DNA of 27,464 nt, taken from the NCBI GenBank assembly GCA_020283715.1, contig JAIQCW010000184.1, positions 1 through 27,464 of the forward strand, in the 5' to 3' direction. The position numbers and the translations under genes were made by a program. This DNA is from Cytauxzoon felis (lineage: Eukaryota; Apicomplexa; Aconoidasida; Piroplasmida; Theileriidae). Positions 1 through 9,698 of the stretch are shown one piece after another. The notes beneath the pieces were generated by a model. It was not told where the DNA came from. It searched no databases and worked only from the letters and a program-made list of their open reading frames with translations. Position 1 is the stretch's first letter, and the number at the start of each line of letters is the position of its first letter.

Positions 1-2
1 CA

Positions 3-308
3 GATGAAGATTCTGTAATTTTTCAAGTTACCTCTGGAAATAGTCAAATCTGGAAGTGGGATAATTATGTCTGTGGATGTTATGAAGTAAAGGTTTATCC
101 TAAACTTGATCCAATTCTGGTTGTATTGACCGTAAAATATATGAAGGAGACGAAGATTTTATATTATAAAAAGGCTGGACAAAACAAGTATTCAGAGATT
201 AAAAAGATACAATTTGATGAAGAATTACTCAAGACAATTCAAAGTTTAAAGTTCGTATCAGAAGCTAATAAAGAAGGTGAAAATGAGAGCAATAATGATA
301 AAAGCTAA
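3..308 (+). CDS. C-terminal end of a possible FAINT-type piroplasm protein (partial)
   Basis: The frame is open from the left edge to a TAA at 306-308, giving about 101 residues of a protein that starts outside the window. The visible part alternates hydrophobic and charged residues, with W-x-W (IWKW), a Tyr/Lys-rich stretch (ILYYKKAGQNKYSEIKK) and an acidic, hydrophilic tail ending ESNNDKS. This pattern is reminiscent of FAINT (DUF529) domains, which are abundant in secreted Theileria proteins, but the match is by feel only and I cannot confirm the family. No membrane segment is visible here. The 3' flank runs into AT-rich DNA and then an antisense GC-rich module at 657-765. The internal TTG/ATG codons near 126-144 are not the start, because the frame continues upstream. 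Confidence 0.5.
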   Translation, partial: DEDSVIFQVTSGNSQIWKWDNYVCGCYEVKVYPKLDPILVVLTVKYMKETKILYYKKAGQNKYSEIKKIQFDEELLKTIQSLKFVSEANKEGENESNNDKS

Positions 309-656
309 AGTCATTGAGGTTATACACAGAACTTCATGATGATTTAATAATGTAGTTTAATATTTAAAGTGGGGATATTCCCATAATTTTCAATTTGTAA
401 ATTATCGCAAGGCAACTGCAACTTTAATTAAATTGTAAAATATAATTTTATCAGATGTAATATAACTTTAATTTTATAAAAATTTCCATTATATATTTAT
501 AAATATTTTCCAAGTATTTATAACACTATAAAATATGAGGTTTATTATCCCGATATTAATGGGGTATGTGAGGATAAATTATTCAACAATGAATTATTAA
601 ATTATAGATTTTTTAATGTAAATTATGTAAACAATAATATAATTGATCACCATAAG
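309..656. other. AT-rich intergenic spacer with G4/C4 boxes
   Basis: I see no gene here. There are two short imperfect palindromes built from G-runs and C-runs: GTGGGGATATTCCCATAA near 371-388 and a TTATCCCGATATTAATGGGG stretch near 545-562. They resemble the G4/C4 boxes at the right end of the family I cores (2983-3018 and 25742-25778), so this may be a decayed core preceding the antisense module that follows. Confidence 0.4.
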
Positions 657-765
657 TCCAATCCACCTCTACTTTCCACTTTTCGTTCCACCTGAGGTCT
701 TCCACTCGCCGTGGCGGCCCTTTTATCTACTTCCCCCTCCGCTTCCCTGAGATCAGCTACGGGTT
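657..765 (-). repeat. GC-rich mosaic module, antisense, 3' of the first gene
   Basis: Reading the minus strand from 765 down gives ACCCGTAGCTGATCTCAGGG, the AAGCGGAGGGGGAAG core of module B, a GGCCGCCACGG variant, and the terminal CCTCAGGTGG box. A partial GTCCAATCCACC end follows at 657-668. Positions 689-764 are a perfect 76-bp inverted copy of 1366-1441. The GC content is far above the flanks. Confidence 0.9.
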
Positions 766-1201
766 ATGGATACAGTTTGTAGGATTCGTGGAATGTAAAT
801 TTATGAATATGTCTAATAGAGTCTAGTTATACGCACTTGTGATATATTTAATAACATATCCACTAATATCCTTAATAATTCCATAAAGCTACACGGTGCA
901 AGTATATTGATACCCCATTGTATCCAGTAAGATTCCAAGTACGATATCGTTACATTGCTGTAACATATAGGCGATGTCAACATAATTTATAAAAGATAAT
1001 TTATGATATTTTAATATCCCATATTTGTATTCATTGTAAAAGTGTGTAAATGTTAATTATATATTGACCCTTCCACCTCCTAAGATTCAGTTTTCCCCGT
1101 CGATTATTGACCTTTTTAAACCATCAAAGTTGGTAAATCTTCCATCATATGAATATAAGGTCATCACCATAACTAATCCCATTATCTCGTTCATTTGTCT
1201 A
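766..1201. promoter_or_regulatory. 5' region of the sphingomyelinase-like gene
   Basis: No ORF or RNA gene is supported. The stretch is AT-rich and non-repetitive apart from the modules on either side. It must hold the promoter and 5' leader of the gene starting at 1202. It also lies between the two arms of the 76-bp inverted repeat, so recombination between the arms would flip it. Confidence 0.35.
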
Positions 1202-2555
1202 ATGAGACTAGTACTGTTTATATATATTATAGTGTGTAGTTATTCCATAGTAGGTGGAGCTAATGAAAATATAGTCAATTTAGATGTTAACGTCAGGTGC
1301 GACACATATGAGATTAAAGTCAACCCTGAAGAACAGGAATATAATAATGTAACCTCAAGTGGATTACCCGTAGCTGATCTCAGGGAAGCGGAGGGGGAAG
1401 TAGATAAAAGGGCCGCCACGGCGAGTGGAAGACCTCAGGTGTAGATGAAGATGAAATTGCATTTACACCAAAATTTGATGGGAAATTTGAGGCTGGTATG
1501 GATTCTAACGAGTGGAAAAGGATGGTAAAGGAAATAAGTAAAGTAAATGTAGAAAGTAAAATAATACGTGTCATGAGTTATAATGTTCAGGCGGTTCACA
1601 AAGTAGTAATGCCAATTGTTAATATTTATGCACGTATGAATACTCTATTGAATTATACAAGAGAATTAATTGTTGAACGAGGGGTAGATGTTATCGTCTT
1701 TCAGGAAGTATTTCTATATGAATTTTATACGAAGCTTGTAGATGAGTTAAATTCAATACTTCCATATAATACAGGAGTCATAGGTGAGACTAGGGAGATT
1801 TATCAATGGAATAGTTATGTTAATGAGAGGAGTTGGTTTGATTATTCATTTATGAATGGTGGCGTATGTATATTCTCCAAGTATCCAATTGTAGAGAAAC
1901 ATCAATTGATATTTAAAGATTATACTGGGACATGTGGATTTTTACGTAAAGGTGCAGCATTGGCTGTGATTAAAAGGAATGGTCTGAATTTCAACATCAT
2001 CGGTACTCATCTACAAGCATTTGATGAAGAGAAACATCAGAATATACGACGTTTACAAATGAATGAATTATCGCAATGGGTTATAAATTTATACAAAGGA
2101 AGAATTAAATCATCACAACCATATAGAGTCTCTAAAAATAATCCACTAATCATCGCAGGAGATTTGAACACTTGTATTGTCAATGATAGTAAGGACTTCA
2201 ACAGTATAGTATTGAGCAATGGGTATCTTGAATTATTTGATACCTTTAATAATACTCTACCTATACCGACGTATGACACGTTCGAAAATGACTATTGTAA
2301 TATACGTAAGTTGTTGTATACCTCCTCATCTTCATCTTCCTTTTAGAAAATGAACAAGAGTATAACCATATTTATGATTATATCCTAATGTCAAACAAGT
2401 TGAAAGTTATTGAACCTCAGACAACAATTATAAAAAAATTAGATAAACCAATTACAATCAATAAATATGGACTATATCTAGTGATTGGACATGTTGATGT
2501 ATACAATGCCAGTGATCATTATCCAGTTTTCACAACACTAAAAATCAAACAATAA
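1202..2555 (+). CDS. Secreted neutral sphingomyelinase-like phosphodiesterase (EEP superfamily)
   Basis: The gene encodes an endonuclease/exonuclease/phosphatase-fold enzyme closest in feel to neutral sphingomyelinases, which hydrolyse sphingomyelin to ceramide and phosphocholine. Visible motifs are MSYNVQ (start of the fold), VIVFQEVF (metal-binding Glu), IIGTHLQAF, IIAGDLNT and, after the intron, YDYILMS and NASDHYPV with the catalytic His. The ATG at 1202 begins a clear signal peptide (MRLVLFIYIIVCSYSIVGG), so the enzyme is probably secreted or luminal. The intron is 2306-2346 (41 nt, GTAAGT..TTTTAG); splicing restores DHYPV. Module E (1320-1336) and modules A-B (1352-1441) follow the leader. 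There the frame changes: frame 2 ends in TAG at 1442-1444, while the catalytic frame is open only from 1408. One missing base, or an intron through the repeat, would join them into about 437 residues. The catalytic part could instead start at the ATG at 1498. Confidence 0.8.
1320..1441 (+). repeat. Mosaic modules E-A-B-A at the leader/enzyme junction
   Basis: Module E (CAACCCTGAAGAACAGG) is followed by ACCTCAAGTGGA, the GCTGATCTCAGGGAAGCGG block and CCTCAGGTG. It is read in the leader frame as NPEEQ..TSSG..ADLREAEGEVDKRAATASG. The 1366-1441 part is perfectly inverted relative to 689-764. The frame break of the host gene lies within or directly after this copy. Confidence 0.85.
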
Positions 2556-2589
2556 TATACTCATAATTACATGTTTATATAATGTCCGC

Positions 2590-3174
2590 ACCACTTGAGG
2601 TCTGTCTTTTCCATTGCATGGAGCTCTTCTATTTAGTTGTCCCTCCGCTTCCCTGAGATCAGCTACGGGTTCCACTTGAGGTTACATCCTCCAATAATAC
2701 ACTAATTAATTTAATTATAATTATAATAATTAATATATAATATCATTTACAACTTAAGTATAATAATATAATAATTTTATAGAGGTATATATAGTTAGTA
2801 TTATTATAAGTATAATACAGGTACTAACTTCAATTCATGTTAGTAGTTATATAGTATATATAGTATAATAATTATTTATATGAATACTTGTATATCATCA
2901 TACAACTATACTTCATCACTCAATTGTATTAATTTGGAGTATAAATTACTGGGAGTTTATGAAATTGATAAATTGAATTTGGAATATGGGGTATATCCCC
3001 ATAATAATGGGGTACATGTAAATGTAAAGTATTAGACCTCAATTGGAATACCTGGAAGCGATCTACGGGAGCTGGAAGGGGAAGTAAATAGAAGAGCCGA
3101 CGGCAGGACGACCTCAGGTGGATCGCCTAATGGAAAGAAGAGGTTAATTGGACTTCAGGTGGAAGACACCTCAG
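2590..3174. mobile_element. Composite element, family I, copy 1 (inverted mosaic arms + AT-rich core)
   Basis: The left arm (2590-2692) carries module B on the minus strand. The right arm (3035-3174) carries module B, ATCTACGGGAGCTGGAAGG subtype, on the plus strand, so the arms are inverted. The core 2693-3034 aligns by eye over most of its length with 25441-25790. Shared landmarks are GTATATATAGTTAGTATTAT (2786), a TTCATGTTAnTAGTT block, ATAGTATATATA and a terminal pair of ATGGGGTA boxes (2983-3018). The element fills the gap between two convergent genes (sphingomyelinase and USP7). No transposase or other ORF is inside, so if mobile it is non-autonomous. Target-site duplications are not obvious. 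Confidence 0.7.
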
Positions 3175-3288
3175 TCGCAATCTCCTTCGGAATCACTCAT
3201 ACTTCGCTCACTCACTTCGTTCGTTTCACTAACTACATTCATAAATGGATATAATTTCAGGAGATTATTATTGTTGGTACAGTTTATA

Positions 3289-6200
3289 TCATGTGATTTT
3301 CATGACGCCATAATTTTTCATTTTTTCGTATGGTTTGGGATGTTCTGCGAGTAGTTTGATATTATCGTATTGATTGAATTCGAGTATATCATCATTGGAT
3401 TTCCATGTTTTGATATGATCATTGATTAATTGATAGAATGTCCATCTATCCCATTCTTTTTTGGGTACATTTAATTTATTTTTGATAGCACATTTAATTT
3501 CACCTAATGTCCATGTAGGTGATGATAAAATTTGGAATGGATATCCAAAATATTCATGTTCAGGTGTTTGATGTATAATAGTTAATGGTTTATAACCATT
3601 ATTATATATAAGATTATATTCATTATCATTCCAATCTGGATCAAATCTTAATGGTGATGCAAATAAATTACGTATATGATGATTAGTATAATGTGTTAAT
3701 TGTAATACTTTAATATTATCATCTATAACTTTATATATATTATCAATATAATCTATAAGTTTAAATTTAATACATTCAATTTTATATAAATTATTTATTA
3801 CATTACATAAATCACCTACTGTATAATCTAATGGTATTCTACCTAAACATGATGCTATAATATCACCACATCTATTAAATATTTGCCCCACAAATACAAT
3901 TTTATTATTAATTATTTTTTTATTCCAATCACCATATACAGATGGTAATACACACATATATATTATATTATCTGATGATGTAGATTGAATATCATCATTA
4001 TTAATATATAAACCATCCTTCTTCCTAATATTCATTAATTCATCTTCATCATCATCTATCATTTGTTCATCCCCCACATCGACCCCCATCCCCACATCTC
4101 TTTTTTCATCATCATAGATGATATCATTATTTTTCATTTTTGTATGGTTAATAAAATTATTATCATTTTTAATAGTAATACCTAATTTATTAAATAATTC
4201 AGCTAATGGTAATTGTGTAAAACTAATAGAATTATTATATAAACAGAAATCATCTAATGAATATGAATAAGAATTTATAGCATCATTAGTAAATGGTTTA
4301 TTACCATAAAATAAAACATGTGATGGATCAATACCCATAGACCAACATACATAACGTAATATAATTTTACATGGTATACGTAAATCTACATCAAATTCCA
4401 TAATCTTATAATAATTATCATCATTATTATTTAATAATTCCATAGATGATGATGGTGTAGATGCTAATAATTCCATATCACTCATTAATACACCATAACT
4501 ATTCCTCCATAAACTTAATACCTCCATTATATAACATAATTTAAATACAACCCTTATCTTATTCATACGCAAATCCATAAAACTAGGAAAATCAAATACA
4601 GGGAATAATAAATCATCACCCAATGTTATCACATTATCATCTAATTCATATGATGTCTTTCCACCTGAAGTCGTTCCACCTGAGGTTGTCCTGCCGTCAG
4701 ATTCTTTACTTACTTCCCCCTTCAGCTCCCGTAGATCACTTTCGGGTTCTCCACTTGAGGTCAAATCCATTTCTTTACCATTATCCATTTCCTTCATATT
4801 ATCAACTTCTTTTCCCACTACCATTCCACTTGAGGTCCTGTAATCATCGGTACTCTGAACTTCATGTTTATCATGGGGTTTATTATCATTATTATGGTGT
4901 TTTTTATCCCCATAACCCCCCTTTACCCCATCTTCTCCACTTGAGGTTAGATCACAACCTCTGCCACGATCTCTGGGAGTGGCTCTACCCTTTAGGGATA
5001 GGTAATTAGGAGAGCTGTCTGCAAGACGAAGAGAGTTGGATTGGACCCCAGGTGGAGAGGTGGGGGTAACCTCGGGTGGAGTGGATTGTACTTCAGATGA
5101 TTTAGCTAGATATTGTTGTGCTATTTGTTTCCATGTAAATTTGAGTTGTTCCATATGTACAGAGTCGCAGATTTGATATTTATTATGATTGATATGATTG
5201 AGATAATCTTGTGAATAATAGATGAGTTGTTTATTAAGATTATTAGTATTAATGATTGGTGTTGTAATAATAAAATTATCTTTAATTGTAAATTTTTTTT
5301 CAATTTGTTCTAATTTCATTCTCATATTATCAGTTGGTCTAAAATTACAAACTAAAATATCACCATTCATAATATTATGTTCATTTAATTTTTTATTTAT
5401 ATTAATAATTTCATAATAATTATTATTATATTCTATATACCAATATAAATGTATAGAATATTCTTGTAATAATTGATTAATTTTATTATAATCATTTATT
5501 AATATTAATTGTTGTCCATCATCTTCATTATCATTTAAATTATAATTTAATCTTAATTTTAATATAACCTCTTGTATCTCTATCAATTTATATCTCTTTA
5601 TCATACCCTTGTTCATTAATACTAATAATCTATTCAATATTATATACACCAACTGTAATATACTGTAATCCAATGATAAATATAATACATCCACACATAA
5701 CAAATTGAAGGTAGTGCCGAACGTGTTGATGGGAGTGCCTATAGTCCTATTATCCACTTTTCCACCTCCTCCACCACCTTCTCTTCCACCCGAGGTCGTT
5801 CCACTAGCCGTGGTGGCTTTCTTATTTAGTTGTCCCTCCGCTTCCCTGAGATCAGCTGCGGGTACTCCACTCGAGGTCTCCACCTGAGGTCCAGTACTAA
5901 CTACACCTAACATATCAGGTTTATAATGGGGTTTATTATCCCCATAATGCCCCATTACCCCATTTTCTCCACTTGAGGTCCTGTCCATTTCAACTTCATT
6001 TCTACCTTCTAGTACAACCTTTTTATCGTCTTGCAGACAGCTTCCTCTATTTACTTCCCCCTTCGCTTCCCTGAGATCAGCTACGGGTTCCACTCGAGGT
6101 CCAGTACTATTCCTCATTCCACTCGCCGTGGTGGCCTTCTTATTTACTTCCCCCTCAAACTCCCGTAAATCGTTTTCGGGTTTTCCACTTGAGGTCCAAT

Positions 6201-8622
6201 ACTCACATTCAACTTCGCCACGATCTCCGGGAGTGGCATTACCGTTTACGGGGAGGTAATTGGAAGAGCTGTCTGCAAGACCAACGGTGGAGGTAACCTC
6301 AGGTGGAACACTGGTGGTATCATCATCCTTATCACCATCTTCCATCATTCCCATGATGGATGATCCATCACCACCTTCATTGAAGATATCAAAGTATTTG
6401 ACAATAAACATATTCATTTTAAGTTCGACAAATGCATTGGGTGTTTTGAATTGTAGAGGTAGATATAGTATATAAATTATGGGGTTGTATAATTGTATAT
6501 AATTTTTATAAATTAATTCATATAAATCTTGTAATGTATTAATATTATAATTTATATTATATAAACAATAATATCTATTAATTTTTTTATTTATACCCAT
6601 TATATGATAATTATAATATAATTTATCATTATTTAATTCATATAATACATCATTTATATTTTTATTCTTATCAAATGTTAATAATTTACCCCCACAATAA
6701 TTAATATAGGGTAAATTAATAAATTTATTATTTATATAATCTAATTTATTATATAATTTTATTTTTATATATTTATTTAATTTTTCATGTATTTTTTTAC
6801 GTAATTTTTGTAATGTTTCTTGTAATTTTATACGTTTAATTAATTCTTTATTTTCTATTAATATATTACATTCACCTAATATATCATTTATAGATGATTT
6901 TAATACATATATTAATATATATGCATTATATGCTTTAGGACGTCTTAATTTATTATTTATATTTAATGGGGTTAAATAATTTATACAATCCAAATCTTCA
7001 CCACCAAAATTATCACCTATTGCTGCATATTCTGATACACTTGTTACAATTTCATCATCAAATTTATACCAATGATTATTATATAATGTAAATGTATAAT
7101 AATGGCCACTATTTATAGAACCATGATGTACTGATACAGCTTGTAATATATATTTACCACTATCTCTACAATATTTATTTAAATCAATCTCTTTATAAAA
7201 TTCAAATCTATTATTTAATTTTACTGTATCCATACGTTGTAAATCAAATGTAAATCTTTTTAATAAAAATATACATACTGGTGGAAATTTTATAAATCTA
7301 ATACCTTTATTTGCTCTCTGCTTACCATATCCTTTTGCTTCATACATATTATCACCTGATAATATCTCTGGTTCTATTAATTTATCTAATGATTCATATA
7401 TATTATTACAACCTTGTACATCTAATTGTATATCTTCAAATGTCTCTCTTCTACATGATTTATATTCTATATCTATACATTCTATATATGTCTCCATCTC
7501 ACCCTCGAATATATTCTTAACAGAACCTTCTACTAATGTACCCTTCATCTGCTCTTCCATCTTATCTAATAATAATTTCAATAATTCATGAGAATCTTGT
7601 TGTGTAAACATATCAGATGAATCCCAACCAAATGATCTCATTAATTCTTTACATGGTAATGCATCATCAGAATAACTCAAATTATAAAATAAATTCTGTA
7701 AGGCTAACCCCACAGATGGATTACGCCTCTTTTCCTCTTCCTCCTCCATCAATAAATAATAACAATCCTTCTCATCTAAACAATCACTTAAATCATTATC
7801 TAATTCCATATATACATTATTATAATCAGATTTACGCTTATTTGTTCTATTATATATACATGATATATCATTCTCAAATCTCTTCACTATCTCATATGAT
7901 CTAGGACCCATCAATTGATCCATACCAAATGATAATTTATATACTGAACGCCTAAATTTTGTTATACTATATAAACTCTGTAATAATGCATTCATATAAC
8001 ATGTAGCACCATGATTCTGTAAACCAACAAATCCTGTTGATTCACGACAATTATATGAACCATCACGAATTGAACGATCTACTTCTGCACCAGTAGGATA
8101 TACACCAGCCCTTATTACCAAATCACCACCATCTGTTAAAAATCCATTCTCAAGTATCTGTATATGAGATAATATACCCTGCCAACCCCTATCACTATCC
8201 GTCTTTGAAAAATTAAATGTATCCCTTTTAAATATAGATGATTGTATATCAATTTGATTTATTACAATTATACAAAATTTTGTACCATAACATATCCAAT
8301 TCTCTGGCCAATCACTCTTTCTAGCTGCCTCTACATAAGCCGATATCTTAAATTGCGATAAATCAGATCCACCATCTGAATGAGGACATACAGGAAAAAA
8401 CATTAAACGAAATAAAAAATTCGGCATCTCATTCCAATCAGAATATAATGTTATATTATGATAACCCCTTATCTCATCACATTTACCATCATACTCTAAT
8501 AATCTTGATATCGTATTTATATAACGTTCCTTAAAATTAGTAACCACCAATTCAACCTCATTCTGTGTAATCGGAGGCAATACCCTACTCTTACCACCCA
8601 TTTCATCATTAATCCAATGCAT
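3289..8622 (-). CDS. USP7-like ubiquitin-specific protease with mosaic insertions
   Basis: This is an intronless 1777-residue frame. An N-terminal MATH-like region (about 50-177) is followed by a USP catalytic core: Cys box GLQNHGATCYMNALLQS (Cys208), QQDSHELL (about 341-348), His box HHGSINSGHYYTF (His507) and WYKFDDE (Asp522/523). A long tail follows, with segments that look like the tandem ubiquitin-like domains of USP7. MATH-USP-UBL order is the signature of USP7/HAUSP, a nuclear deubiquitinase that removes ubiquitin from regulatory substrates. Human USP7 is about 1,100 residues; the excess here is partly Asn-rich loops and two mosaic arrays at about residues 767-957 and 1175-1324. The start is the ATG at 8620-8622, just before the divergent promoter. 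All catalytic residues are present, so the enzyme is probably active. Confidence 0.9.
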   Translation of the reverse strand: MHWINDEMGGKSRVLPPITQNEVELVVTNFKERYINTISRLLEYDGKCDEIRGYHNITLYSDWNEMPNFLFRLMFFPVCPHSDGGSDLSQFKISAYVEAARKSDWPENWICYGTKFCIIVINQIDIQSSIFKRDTFNFSKTDSDRGWQGILSHIQILENGFLTDGGDLVIRAGVYPTGAEVDRSIRDGSYNCRESTGFVGLQNHGATCYMNALLQSLYSITKFRRSVYKLSFGMDQLMGPRSYEIVKRFENDISCIYNRTNKRKSDYNNVYMELDNDLSDCLDEKDCYYLLMEEEEEKRRNPSVGLALQNLFYNLSYSDDALPCKELMRSFGWDSSDMFTQQDSHELLKLLLDKMEEQMKGTLVEGSVKNIFEGEMETYIECIDIEYKSCRRETFEDIQLDVQGCNNIYESLDKLIEPEILSGDNMYEAKGYGKQRANKGIRFIKFPPVCIFLLKRFTFDLQRMDTVKLNNRFEFYKEIDLNKYCRDSGKYILQAVSVHHGSINSGHYYTFTLYNNHWYKFDDEIVTSVSEYAAIGDNFGGEDLDCINYLTPLNINNKLRRPKAYNAYILIYVLKSSINDILGECNILIENKELIKRIKLQETLQKLRKKIHEKLNKYIKIKLYNKLDYINNKFINLPYINYCGGKLLTFDKNKNINDVLYELNNDKLYYNYHIMGINKKINRYYCLYNINYNINTLQDLYELIYKNYIQLYNPIIYILYLPLQFKTPNAFVELKMNMFIVKYFDIFNEGGDGSSIMGMMEDGDKDDDTTSVPPEVTSTVGLADSSSNYLPVNGNATPGDRGEVECEYWTSSGKPENDLREFEGEVNKKATTASGMRNSTGPRVEPVADLREAKGEVNRGSCLQDDKKVVLEGRNEVEMDRTSSGENGVMGHYGDNKPHYKPDMLGVVSTGPQVETSSGVPAADLREAEGQLNKKATTASGTTSGGREGGGGGGKVDNRTIGTPINTFGTTFNLLCVDVLYLSLDYSILQLVYIILNRLLVLMNKGMIKRYKLIEIQEVILKLRLNYNLNDNEDDGQQLILINDYNKINQLLQEYSIHLYWYIEYNNNYYEIININKKLNEHNIMNGDILVCNFRPTDNMRMKLEQIEKKFTIKDNFIITTPIINTNNLNKQLIYYSQDYLNHINHNKYQICDSVHMEQLKFTWKQIAQQYLAKSSEVQSTPPEVTPTSPPGVQSNSLRLADSSPNYLSLKGRATPRDRGRGCDLTSSGEDGVKGGYGDKKHHNNDNKPHDKHEVQSTDDYRTSSGMVVGKEVDNMKEMDNGKEMDLTSSGEPESDLRELKGEVSKESDGRTTSGGTTSGGKTSYELDDNVITLGDDLLFPVFDFPSFMDLRMNKIRVVFKLCYIMEVLSLWRNSYGVLMSDMELLASTPSSSMELLNNNDDNYYKIMEFDVDLRIPCKIILRYVCWSMGIDPSHVLFYGNKPFTNDAINSYSYSLDDFCLYNNSISFTQLPLAELFNKLGITIKNDNNFINHTKMKNNDIIYDDEKRDVGMGVDVGDEQMIDDDEDELMNIRKKDGLYINNDDIQSTSSDNIIYMCVLPSVYGDWNKKIINNKIVFVGQIFNRCGDIIASCLGRIPLDYTVGDLCNVINNLYKIECIKFKLIDYIDNIYKVIDDNIKVLQLTHYTNHHIRNLFASPLRFDPDWNDNEYNLIYNNGYKPLTIIHQTPEHEYFGYPFQILSSPTWTLGEIKCAIKNKLNVPKKEWDRWTFYQLINDHIKTWKSNDDILEFNQYDNIKLLAEHPKPYEKMKNYGVMKIT
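4650..5100 (-). repeat. Mosaic array 2 inside the USP7-like gene
   Basis: In coding direction the order is two PPEV/PPGV A boxes, D (LRLADSS), C (NYLSLKGRATPRDRG), A, F (GYGDKKHHNNDNKPH), A boxes (TSSG), and B (ESDLRELKGEVSK) closed by TTSGGTTSGGKTSY. The array keeps the reading frame for about 150 codons and lies between two AT-rich conserved-looking segments, which suggests a linker. Confidence 0.9.
5735..6325 (-). repeat. Mosaic array 1 inside the USP7-like gene
   Basis: In coding direction the order is PPEV, D (GLADSSSNYL), C (PVNGNATPGDRGE), A, B (ENDLREFEGEVNKKATTASG), A, B (VADLREAKGEVNR), D-like CLQDDKK, A, F (GHYGDNKPHYKP), A, B (AADLREAEGQLNKKATTASG) and TTSGGREGGGGGG. This is the longest array in the window, with three B copies of two subtypes, all in frame. 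Confidence 0.9.
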
Positions 8623-8951
8623 CTTTATAAATATACCAAAATCCCTATCTAATATAATATATATCTATATTTATTATTGTCTATATATACCCTTGTCACA
8701 TTTATGTATACATTTAATGGAATATATATTCCATAGACAAATCTTTCAAAAAAATTATATTAGACAATACCTAACAATAAAATAAAGCTAAACATTTACT
8801 CATTTTTATATATTCATATTAGTACTAATAATAACCCAAACATAAAAAAAATTTTTGTATCAAAAAAAAATAAATCTCATGGACCCCATCACTACCACGT
8901 GATTCTATACCAATTTACACATATACACTAATATTTCCATCAAGGTGTATA
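8623..8951. promoter_or_regulatory. Divergent promoter region, USP7-like / bS21-like
   Basis: The 329-bp gap between two divergent start codons has no gene and no mosaic module. It holds poly(dA:dT) tracts, including long A and T runs at about 8847-8872, which could exclude nucleosomes and serve both genes. No specific factor site can be named from the sequence. Confidence 0.4.
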
Positions 8952-9529
8952 ATGAAATTATGTTTCATCAACTTATTATATAGTATAAATTGTATTAATA
9001 CAAGATTCATACTAGAATCCAAAAAAAATCCCACACAAAATACCCCTACCAACAAGAATGGTATGTTAAAGATTCTTTTATCTACAATATTTCTACACTC
9101 AGGACCTTCACCATTTAGAATTGATCCGCATTCTGTCGAGTTAAATCTAGAAGAACATCCAGAAATAACGTTTGTTCATATTACAACTTGACATTTTATA
9201 ACTCTCTCAGTAATCCAGGCAAAGCCATACAAAAATTAAATGATTTAATGAATGAATCGCAATTACTTAAGATTTTTAATGAGAGACCAACAAGACATTA
9301 TCCAGCACATTACTATAAAAGGAAAATTAATCAAAGGAGAGGATATCAACAAAGTGAAGCAAGAAGAGAGAGTTATATAGCACGTCACACAAATATATTA
9401 CCAAGTAATAATATAAAACATGCCAATGATAAACATATACCAACAATCATTGAAGCTATTGACTCATATGACGCTTGGTTGAATCGTGATAAAAGTACAG
9501 AATTTAACAAACACACTGAAGTTACATGA
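8952..9529 (+). CDS. Putative organellar ribosomal protein bS21
   Basis: Two exons, 8952-9169 and 9211-9529, joined over a 41-nt intron (9170-9210, GTTTGT..CTCTCAG) give 178 residues. After the junction the sequence NPGKAIQKLNDLMN, ERPTRHYPAHYYKRKINQRR and QQSEARR resembles bS21: a helix with K-A-x-x-K-L followed by a basic, Tyr/Arg-rich second helix. bS21 sits on the small ribosomal subunit near the mRNA exit. The N-terminus (MKLCFINLLYSINCINTRFIL, then an Asn/Lys/Thr-rich stretch) looks like a bipartite apicoplast leader, though a mitochondrial destination is possible. Without the intron the first frame stops at TGA 9189-9191. The family is a tentative reading from motif pattern and size; a different basic organellar protein is the main alternative. 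Confidence 0.5.
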
Positions 9530-9698
9530 TATAAAGGTTGTAAAATTTCCATTTATATCAATGGATCCTATAAACATTAAAAAGAATCCTACATCTCCAC
9601 TCAATCACTATAACATTAATCTACTACACACTATATGCTACACATGTATATATAAATATCAATATATTATTCTAGTGAATTAATGATCGTTAATTAAA

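Noticed and set aside
4623..5009. Plus-strand 128-codon ORF opposite the USP7-like gene (HLRSxxPVDH-type peptides)
   Set aside because: It is the antisense reading of mosaic array 2; module DNA is largely stop-free on both strands. The same applies to 5705-5887, 6260-6475, 13811-14047, 17017-17427 and 22656-22940.
9486..9683. Overlapping 65-codon ORF after the bS21-like gene
   Set aside because: No recognisable feature, overlaps the terminal codons in another frame, and no good splice sites connect it.
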